DNA of 25,270 bases, from the NCBI GenBank assembly GCA_044220535.1, contig JBGAQU010000034.1:1-25270 (forward strand), read 5' to 3'. Shown here in pieces: positions 15,207 to 21,137 of this stretch. The first letter of the stretch is position 1. The number at the start of each line of letters is the position of its first letter. Position numbers and translations under genes: made by a program. Source of the stretch: JBDHTS01 sp044220535. GTDB lineage: Bacteria; Pseudomonadota; Alphaproteobacteria; Micavibrionales; Micavibrionaceae. The notes under the pieces are model-generated. The model was given only the letters and a program-made list of their open reading frames with translations, did not search any database and had not been told where the DNA came from.

Positions 15207-15761
15207 TCAATCGTCCTTCTCTACAAACCCCAGTTCAATGAGGTTATTCAGTGCCCGGTTTTCGGTGGTGCTTGGACCGTGGTAGAGACCCTCAAATATT
15301 CGCTGGCGGCTGGCATCGTTGAGATCACCCACGACAGCGATGATTTTAGCGTCCCTCAGGGTCGGTTTATAATCACCAAACAGACTTATAAAACTATTCA
15401 GGAAGTTTTTCAAGCTTTCATGTGATTTCTCAAAAGAAACAAGGGCTAAATCAAGGTTTCGCTTGGCGTATCCGCACGTTTTAAGCTGGATTTCCCTTGC
15501 ATCCTGGGCACTTGCAGTCCGTGTGATGCAGCCATGGTCATACAGCCATTCGATATCCCGTGTCAGGGCGGACTTGTTCAGGTCGAGGCGATCCATCACG
15601 CTGCTCTGGCTGGTTCCGGGATACTGGTCGATATCGGCCAGAATGATAGCCCGCCGAATGGGGGAGGACGGGTCGCCGCCCAGCGCCGCCACCAGATGGT
15701 CGATGACCATGCCGATCTGCTGGGCCTTGGTGGCGAGGACGTTCCGGGGCAGGTGTTTCAT
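15207..15761 (-). CDS. MarR-like winged-helix regulator
   Basis: The 184-residue protein has a winged-helix region at about residues 38-95: SPIRRAIILADIDQYPGTSQ, a recognition helix around LDLNKSALTRDIEWLYDHGC, and a wing ITRTASAQDAREIQL, as in MarR proteins. The C-terminal 50 residues (LRDAKIIAVVGDLNDASRQR onwards, ending LNNLIELGFVEKDD) look like a second, shorter winged-helix motif. It is divergent from cysH with 97 bases between starts, so control of cysH is plausible but only inferred. The ribosome site before 15761 is weak. Confidence 0.65.
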   Translation of the reverse strand: MKHLPRNVLATKAQQIGMVIDHLVAALGGDPSSPIRRAIILADIDQYPGTSQSSVMDRLDLNKSALTRDIEWLYDHGCITRTASAQDAREIQLKTCGYAKRNLDLALVSFEKSHESLKNFLNSFISLFGDYKPTLRDAKIIAVVGDLNDASRQRIFEGLYHGPSTTENRALNNLIELGFVEKDD

Positions 15762-15858
15762 GGACGCGAATACTACACTAATTTTTGCTTTGCAGCATTT
15801 TTTCTCTGTCGTAGAGTTTTATATCATAAGTCTGGCATAAAATCTTAAAGGATCGATT

Positions 15859-16545
15859 ATGACGTCAACAGCCCGGTTTTCCGCCGTTTCTAACCCTTCT
15901 AAAGCCGATTTTGAGGCCATGACGGCAGAGCAGCGCATCCGCCGGGGCCTGGCGGAGTATGGTAGCGGGCTGATCCTGACCACCAGCTTCGGCATTCAGT
16001 CGGCGGTGTTGCTGCATATGGCGACCCGGATCAAGCCGGACATCCCCGTGGTGTTTATCGATACCGGGCATCTGTTTGATAAAACCTATGTTTTTGCTGC
16101 CGAACTTTCGCAAAGGCTCAATCTCAATCTGCGCACTTACAGCCCCGCCCGGTCGGCGCGGTTCCAGCATGCATTGTTCGGCAATCGCTGGGAAACCGAT
16201 CTCGATGCTTATCAGCGCGAAAACAAGATCGAGCCGATGGATCGTGCTGTTCGTGAACTGGGCGTGACAGCCTGGCTCTCAGGCCTGCGCCGGGACCAGA
16301 GCGAACGGCGCGGCACGCTGCCTGCTTTTGAAGTACAAGGCAACCTGTCCAAAATCTACCCCCTGATCGACTGGAGCAAGCGCGACATTCACCAATACCT
16401 GAAAGCGCATGATCTGCCCTATCACCCGATGCATGAGGAAGGCTATTCCTCAGTCGGCGACTGGCATGAGGTGGATACCAGGGGCGATGCGGTTCGGCAG
16501 GAATGCGGCCTGCACACGAAGTTTGTGCCAGATTACCAGATATAA
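15859..16545 (+). CDS. cysH: Phosphoadenylyl-sulfate (PAPS) reductase
   Basis: The 228-residue protein carries TTSFGIQSAVLLHMA (PP-loop-like nucleotide site), VVFIDTGHLFDKTY, AWLSGLRRDQSERRG, and the C-terminal catalytic C216 in QECGLH. Only this single redox cysteine is present; the two Cys-Cys pairs that bind an iron-sulfur cluster in APS reductases are absent, so PAPS is the likely substrate with thioredoxin as donor. Length is close to E. coli CysH (244). AAAGGA lies 6 bases before the ATG. No other sulfate assimilation gene is in the window. A terminator follows immediately. Confidence 0.88.
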   Translation: MTSTARFSAVSNPSKADFEAMTAEQRIRRGLAEYGSGLILTTSFGIQSAVLLHMATRIKPDIPVVFIDTGHLFDKTYVFAAELSQRLNLNLRTYSPARSARFQHALFGNRWETDLDAYQRENKIEPMDRAVRELGVTAWLSGLRRDQSERRGTLPAFEVQGNLSKIYPLIDWSKRDIHQYLKAHDLPYHPMHEEGYSSVGDWHEVDTRGDAVRQECGLHTKFVPDYQI

Positions 16546-16576
16546 AAAAATCATGGCTTTGGGCCAGGATTTTTTT
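16545..16576 (+). terminator. Rho-independent terminator of cysH
   Basis: A stem AAAAAATCATGGC pairs with GCCAGGATTTTTT (one mismatch) around a short loop and ends in a T run. It overlaps the cysH stop codon. Confidence 0.75.
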
Positions 16577-16641
16577 ATCATTTGGAGTCTAAAACAATGT
16601 CCCATCTAATCAATAATAACTTACAATTACTATAAAATTTA

Positions 16642-17363
16642 GGGGCTGAAGTAGCTAAGCCCGTCTAAAGGGTCTAAAAGATGGCTACGATGTACGAGCG
16701 CAAAAGCAGGCTGACGCCCCGTCAGCAAGGACGTCTAATCGAGTATTTTGTGGCAGGCGCGACGGCTCGCGCGGCAGCGGGTCTGGTTGGGGTTCAGCCG
16801 AACACGGCTATCCGTTTTTTCATGCGTCTGCGGCAGTTGATCGCCAGCAAGCTGCCGTCTTACGAACTGTCTGGTGAAGTCGAGGCTGACGAGAGTTATT
16901 TCGGCGGCGTCCGCAAGGGCAGGCGCGGCCGGGGTGCTGTGGGCAAAGTGGCGGTTTTTGGACTGTTAAAGCGGGGCGGCAAGGTTTATACAGCCATCAT
17001 CCCAAATGCGAAAACCGAGACGCTGCTGCCGATCATCCAGGAGAAAGTTACCCCCGACAGCATCGTCTATACAGACACATGGCGAGCCTATAACGCACTC
17101 GATGTGTCCGACTTCCATCACTTGCGGATCAATCATTCGAAGCTGTTCGCAGACAAGCGGAACCACATCAACGGCATCGAGAATTTCTGGAACCAGGCCA
17201 AGCGCCATATGCGCATGTTCAACGGCATCAAACAGGATAATTTCTACTGGTTTTTGAAGGAATGCGAGTGGCGCTTCAATGGAGGCACCCATCAACAGTT
17301 GCTAACCCAATTAAAACATTGGTATAAATCAAACAAGCATTAGGGCTTAGCTACTTCAGCCCC
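16642..17363 (+). mobile_element. Complete IS1595-family insertion sequence (722 bp)
   Basis: Perfect 21-bp terminal inverted repeats at 16642-16662 (beginning GGGGCTGAAGTAGC) and 17343-17363 enclose one transposase gene that ends inside the right repeat. The 8 flanking bases (AAAATTTA on the left, AAATCACG on the right) do not match, so the target duplication usual for this family is missing. That points to rearrangement after insertion or recombination between two copies. Confidence 0.9.
16681..17343 (+). CDS. IS1595-family transposase
   Basis: The 220-residue protein has an N-terminal helix-turn-helix (LIEYFVAGATARAAAGLVGV), then an ISXO2-like DDE domain: D70 in EVEADESYFGG, D132 in VYTDTWRAYN, and the third acidic or polar residue in HINGIENFWNQAKR at about 163-176. 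The full length and undisturbed frame suggest an active enzyme. Start at ATG 16681; another in-frame ATG lies at 16690. Confidence 0.92.
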   Translation: MATMYERKSRLTPRQQGRLIEYFVAGATARAAAGLVGVQPNTAIRFFMRLRQLIASKLPSYELSGEVEADESYFGGVRKGRRGRGAVGKVAVFGLLKRGGKVYTAIIPNAKTETLLPIIQEKVTPDSIVYTDTWRAYNALDVSDFHHLRINHSKLFADKRNHINGIENFWNQAKRHMRMFNGIKQDNFYWFLKECEWRFNGGTHQQLLTQLKHWYKSNKH

Positions 17364-17437
17364 AAATCACGAAGCGCATGAAGACTTCTTTAAAAGTAAC
17401 CGCAGAGGCGCAGAGGACGCGAGAGAGAAGAAGTTTT

Positions 17438-17497
17438 TAACACGAAGATCACAAGACAATCACTGATCTTCTCTGCTTCGTGTTAGACTTTTTTTTG
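17438..17497. terminator. Terminator-like hairpin beside an unusual GCAGAGG-rich stretch
   Basis: TAACACGAAG (17438-17447) pairs with CTTCGTGTTA (17476-17485), with partial pairing inside (ATCA with TGAT), and is followed by GACTTTTTTTT. The preceding stretch 17399-17431 is GCAGAGG-rich, in a style resembling the arms of the hairpin at 10358-10436. It lies between the IS element and the remnant of the membrane-protein gene, and has no coding content. Confidence 0.5.
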
Positions 17498-17500
17498 CCT

Positions 17501-17592
17501 GCGGCGCTTTCAACAATCCCGGTTATGTACATACTGATTGTCGTTGGTATTATAAAATTACTCTGACACGGATTTGATAGGGCGTATTTTTT
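17501..17592 (+). pseudogene. 3' remnant of a third copy of the small membrane-protein gene
   Basis: Bases 17501-17566 encode, in one frame, AALSTIPVMYILIVVGIIKL plus a final L and TGA, almost identical in protein to the end of the gene at 18883-19335, with mostly synonymous base changes. Just after the stop, ATTTGATAGGGCGTA repeats the sequence at 19387-19401, which lies in the convergent toxin-like gene. About 50 bases between the two blocks are missing here. It is therefore the junction of a former membrane gene and toxin-like gene pair. Confidence 0.8.
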
Positions 17593-17920
17593 AAGTATTT
17601 TTATAATTTCCTTGTTTCTGGTTTTGTATAAGCTGTATTGCAAAAGTTTCTATGGCTGGATAGCGCGCTTCCAGATCAGCGGAAGCTAAATCAAAGCTTT
17701 TTTGCCATATCTCGGAAACAATGGCAGCCACGTTTTTTGCGTCGATTTCACTATCATCAAGTTCCGATAGCGCTAAGGCGATGACTTCGGCCTCGGAGTC
17801 ATATTCATCGTCATGGGCGCCAAAGCTTATGTAGCCTTCAAGATCGGATTCTTTTAAAAGCGATGCGATTGCACTAGATGATATTTTCATTTTTAAATAC
17901 TTTTCACGATAAATTTTCAT
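17591..17920 (-). CDS. Small acidic protein, DUF1871-like
   Basis: The 109-residue product starts at ATG 17920, which overlaps the stop codon of the preceding gene (ATGA). Residues from about 30 read YISFGAHDDEYDSEAEVIAL, close to the M-G-A-P-x-D-E-Y-D-x-E pattern of DUF1871 proteins, and a helix KNVAAIVSEIWQKSFDL follows. There is no signal peptide or membrane segment. Base composition is AT-rich. Such small acidic proteins are frequent immunity proteins in toxin loci; the function here is inferred only from location. Confidence 0.55.
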   Translation of the reverse strand: MKIYREKYLKMKISSSAIASLLKESDLEGYISFGAHDDEYDSEAEVIALALSELDDSEIDAKNVAAIVSEIWQKSFDLASADLEARYPAIETFAIQLIQNQKQGNYKNT

Positions 17921-18300
17921 GGAAATGTGCTGTACTCGTTGCATGAAAATATGAATTCCGCTTCAGGCATGCTTTTAATACTGAAATAGTCATGAGAGGC
18001 ACTCTCCTGGGCGGCTAATTTTGAGCAGATTTTAGCAAAAGAAAGGCATTCGGCTTTTGTAAGAAGCAGACGATTCCCTTCAATTTTATTCTCGTTTTCA
18101 AATCCAATATGCTTTGAAGGCGCAAAAATTCCGCCATTAAGTCTGCCGAAGTAAAGGCTGGCCGCTTTGTAGCAATCGGTATCCCCTATAATGAGGATGC
18201 AATTTTTGCAGTCTTTAAAATCGTAATAATATTTTGCTTTCAGCATTATCTTATCTTTCATTTTTTCAACAATAAGTTTATTTTTTACAGCAAGTCTCAT
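17917..18300 (-). CDS. Hypothetical protein, candidate immunity protein
   Basis: The product is about 127 residues from ATG 18300; other in-frame starts exist at 18309, 18261 and 18246, none with a good ribosome site. It contains NCILIIGDTDCYKAASLYFG and ends with SCNEYSTFP. No family is recognized. It is AT-rich and translationally coupled to the DUF1871-like gene. It is divergent from the frameshifted membrane gene, with starts only about 30 bases apart. Confidence 0.5.
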   Translation of the reverse strand: MRLAVKNKLIVEKMKDKIMLKAKYYYDFKDCKNCILIIGDTDCYKAASLYFGRLNGGIFAPSKHIGFENENKIEGNRLLLTKAECLSFAKICSKLAAQESASHDYFSIKSMPEAEFIFSCNEYSTFP

Positions 18301-18328
18301 TTTATGCATCGTTGGCAGTTCATCCGGG

Positions 18329-18819
18329 GTGAATTTTTGGAATTTTTATTTATACGGATTTTTTCCGGCCTATTTAATTCTTGTCCCCTTTATAACATTT
18401 ATCGCGAAGCCGAATACACCTTCATGGAAGAAATCCGGCAGAATTTTGTTATTGGTTTTTTGGCTGCCATTATCAATGATATGTTGACTACGCGCGCGTG
18501 CAAGCTGGATTATCCAAAGGTCCGGATTGGATGCTGGGTTTATGATTTGTATTTTTTTCTTTTGTTTTCTGGATTGTCTGTCGTTTATACAGGATGGTGG
18601 GAATATGGATGGCGTTTTTATAAGCAGACGTCCTGGAATATTAGAGATAATTTCAAATATGGATTTGTAAGCAACGCTGTAATTTTTATATCGGCAGTCT
18701 GTACATTATATTTTATCCTTATTTTAGCTGGATGCAAATATTGTGGAATGGGTCTTATTTTGGCTCTTTTTTTTGCACAGGAATTTGTTTATTTTAATGT
18801 TATACCATTAGTCTGTTGA
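18329..18819 (+). pseudogene. Frameshifted copy of the small membrane-protein gene
   Basis: From GTG 18329 one frame reads MNFWNFYLYGFFPAYLILVP and later WKKSGRILLLVFW, stopping at 18487; this aligns with MDFLGTVFAYIGL and WYKSGRILFLWF of the intact gene at 18883. A second frame (around 18480-18540) reads YVDYARVQAG and LSKGPDWMLG. The third frame, open to 18819, gives VVYTGWWEYGWRFY and NFKYGFVSNAVIFISAV, matching YISWWEFLWR and NLQYGLVSNLCILGSAL. So at least two shifts divide the gene, or the consensus contains indel errors. The C-terminus is also about 20 residues longer than in the intact copy. A single long frame from 18304 exists but its first part is not the homologous one. Confidence 0.7.
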
Positions 18820-18882
18820 TTGAATATGATTTCTACTTTTGGTTTTGTGTCGAATTGATGCGAAGTGCTTTTGGTATCTAGT

Positions 18883-19335
18883 ATGGATTTTTTGGGAACA
18901 GTATTTGCTTACATTGGCCTTTCTAATTTGCTCGCCGTTATAGGCTCGCCAATCATAATTTTTTCAGCCATCCCACGCATGCCGTTTTGGTATAAATCAG
19001 GACGTATCCTTTTTCTGTGGTTCATCATCGCGACTTTCATTGTGACGTTTTCATATATTGAACTTACCTCAGAAGAAGAAATTCCATGCTGCTTATCAGA
19101 ATGGGATGTTCACATGGAAAATATTTTTATGTTTTTCTGGGCAGGCTTTCTGATCAACGTTTACATTAGTTGGTGGGAGTTTTTATGGCGTTGTATTTAT
19201 CGACAATGGGCATGGCCGCCATTAAAAAATCTGCAATACGGTTTAGTTAGCAATCTGTGTATTTTAGGATCGGCGCTTTTAACAATACCGGTGATGTACA
19301 TATTGATAGTCGTTGGTATTATAAAATTACTTTGA
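18883..19335 (+). CDS. Four-helix membrane protein, candidate immunity protein (intact copy)
   Basis: The product is 150 residues with four hydrophobic segments (about 5-30, 42-62, 78-98 and 120-146) and characteristic SWWEFLWRC and NLQYGLVSNL motifs. It ends in ILIVVGIIKLL. No named family is recognized. The start is uncertain: ATG 18883 begins the part that aligns with the paralogue, and a GTG at 18865 would add six residues. It converges on the toxin-like gene and overlaps its 3' end by 9 bases. Two degraded relatives lie upstream at 18329 and 17501. Confidence 0.6.
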   Translation: MDFLGTVFAYIGLSNLLAVIGSPIIIFSAIPRMPFWYKSGRILFLWFIIATFIVTFSYIELTSEEEIPCCLSEWDVHMENIFMFFWAGFLINVYISWWEFLWRCIYRQWAWPPLKNLQYGLVSNLCILGSALLTIPVMYILIVVGIIKLL

Positions 19336-19928
19336 TGTTTGGGCACGTTTCACCATGCCGGATAATTTCGTTTTCCACTTGCCATGAATTTGATAGGGCG
19401 TACCTTTTAAATCGAACCAATCGCCTCTATGAAACCGATCAATTAACCATTGTGGCGTCCCTTTGCGAAATATTTCTGGGAAAGCTTTTCGCACAATAAA
19501 CCCACGTAGATCTGTCGGATCAGTAAAGTCGTCAAAAAACGTATAAGCGACTTCTGCATCGATAATAAGGCATTTTTCATTGATTGAAACGGTACCAATT
19601 GTTTCACTGCTTACTGTCGCTTTTCCGATAGGATAAGAAACACTTTCAAATTTATAAGTGTTTTTTGTTGTATAATGGATTTCGCCCTGTTCAATCTGTC
19701 TGGCTAAATCTGCTACCTGCTCTTGAACAGGTATGAAAACCTGGGTTTTAGATTCCTCAATAATAGGGTGGAGCCATCCCATATCGGATAATTCGATGCT
19801 TTGGCCGCCGCCAACATAGAAATAGGCCAGATAGTCTGCCCAGCTCCATTGATATTTATCGTTTTTAATATCGCTTATGACATTCTGCGTCATAAATTCT
19901 TTATCGCAGCTGACAGATTCCGCCCAGC
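19327..19928 (-). CDS. C-terminal part of an unknown, toxin-like protein (5' end missing)
   Basis: About 200 codons are open from the N at 19929 down to a stop at 19327. Segments include KYQWSWADYLAYFYVGGGQS, LSDMGWLHPIIEES, AEVAYTFFDDFTDPTDLRGF and FDLKGTPYQIHGKW. The last two resemble the closing strands of secreted bacterial toxins only in general style; no family is named. It is much poorer in GC than the gapA sequence to which it is joined in frame across the N, so the apparent fusion is not believed. Neighbouring duplicated small genes suggest a polymorphic-toxin C-terminus with immunity genes. Start and N-terminal domains are not in the window. Confidence 0.5.
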
Positions 19929-19929
19929 N
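19929..19929. other. Ambiguous base at a probable assembly junction (right)
   Basis: GAPDH homology on the minus strand stops exactly here, and an unrelated AT-rich reading frame takes over. The same kind of break occurs at the N at 13738, so 13739-19928 probably is a separate contig joined by collapsed gaps. Confidence 0.7.
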
Positions 19930-20694
19930 AGAAGTCGCGCGCTTGGCGACGAATTTGAAATCAATCACCGAAACGTTCGGGGTCGGCACGCGCATGGATA
20001 CGCCGTCCAGCTTGCCCTTCAGTTCCGGCAGCACCTTGCCGACGGCCTTCGCCGCGCCGGTGGAGGTCGGGATCATGTTCAGTGCGGCGGCGCGGGCGCG
20101 ATGCAGGTCCTTATGGTTCGTATCCACAATGCGCTGGTCGCCGGTGTAGGAGTGGATCGTGGTCATGAAACCATGGACAATGCCGATTTCATTGTTCAGC
20201 ACATAAGCCACTGGCGCCAGGCCGTTGGTGGTGCAGGACGCGTTTGAAACGATTTTGTGATCCTTCGTCAGCTTGTCGCTGTTCACGCCATAAACGACCG
20301 TAATGTCTTCGTCGGTCGCGGGGGCCGAAATCAGGACTTTTTTTGCGCCGGCTTCCAAATGTTTTTCAGCATCCTTGCGGGCAGTGAAAATGCCGGAGCA
20401 TTCAAACGCGACATCGACACCGTTCTCTTTCCATGGCAACTGCGCCGGGTCTTTCACCTGCACGCATTTGATCTTGTGACCGTCGACGATCAAGATGTCG
20501 TTGCCCTGAGTGTCTACCTCAAACGGGAAACGGCCATGGACGGAGTCATATTTCAGCAGGTGCGCGTTGGCTTTCAGATCGGCCAAGTCGTTGATGGCGA
20601 CGAAATCCAGGTCGCTGCGTTTCGCTTCGTAGTAGGAGCGTAAAACCAGGCGTCCAATGCGTCCGAACCCGTTGATGGCGACTTTTGCGGTCAT
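19930..20694 (-). CDS. gapA: Glyceraldehyde-3-phosphate dehydrogenase, N-terminal 255 residues
   Basis: The protein opens MTAKVAINGFGRIGRLVLRS, with the NAD motif G-F-G-R-I-G, and has the catalytic cysteine in SNASCTTNGLAPVAY, HSYTGDQR, and RVPTPNVSVIDF. The family is about 335 residues, so some 80 residues with the WYDNEW motif are missing past the N. GAPDH of this type works in glycolysis and gluconeogenesis. It follows transketolase on the same strand, the tkt-gap order common in Alphaproteobacteria, where pgk and fba usually come next; pgk is absent here. Confidence 0.88.
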
Positions 20695-20788
20695 GATATG
20701 TCATTTCCCTTACAGATCGAGTGTTATACAGTTATGTCTTGTATGACGGCAATGCAACAAAAGCAAGATAAAACAGGGAAGAAACGCC

Positions 20789-20962
20789 ATGAAATCCAGG
20801 GCACAATCCATAATTAAACCAAAACGGCTCGATTGTTTCTTTGATACCGAATTTGCCGATGCAGTGAACGGGTTTGCAACAGATTTGATCAGCATTGGCA
20901 TTGCCCCGAAGACTGGCAAAGATGCACCTTATTACGGTGTTTCGAATGCCTTTAACTTATGA
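20789..20962 (+). pseudogene. Stub of an Rv2179c-like 3'-5' exoribonuclease
   Basis: A 57-residue frame has GGGAAG 8 bases before the ATG. It contains DCFFDTEFADAVNGFATDLI, then SIGIAPKTGKDAPYYGVSNA. This is the first block of the DEDD-type Rv2179c-like exoribonuclease family (F-x-D-T-E-F, then D-L-I-S-I-G-I, then Y-Y-x-V-S). The family needs two more acidic blocks over about 170 residues, and none follows in any frame. It is either a truncated gene or a short survivor between gapA and tkt. The rest of the gap to 21137 has no coding content. Confidence 0.6.
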
Positions 20963-21137
20963 AGACGAAGTCATTCACGCCTGTGTTTGCCTTGTCTCCT
21001 TTCTTTTTAATCCCCCAAATTTTATGGATCAACCTGAATGACATTGCCTTAGTCCTTCGAAGGATTTAAGCCAGCATTGCCATGCTCGACAGTGGCGATC
21101 TTTCACCACGCTCAGGATAACAAGGAAACTTTGCGTT

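Noticed and set aside
17449..17643. A 64-residue minus-strand frame across the remnant region
   Set aside because: It is antisense to the 3' remnant of the membrane gene and in a different frame from the toxin-like sequence, so it is a shadow frame.
19327..20694. A natural GAPDH-toxin fusion protein
   Set aside because: The join is exactly at an N, the GC content changes sharply there, and GAPDH lacks its final 80 residues, so an assembly join is far more likely.
20963..21137. Continuation of the exoribonuclease stub in another frame
   Set aside because: None of the three frames gives the later acidic blocks of the family; the stretch looks non-coding.
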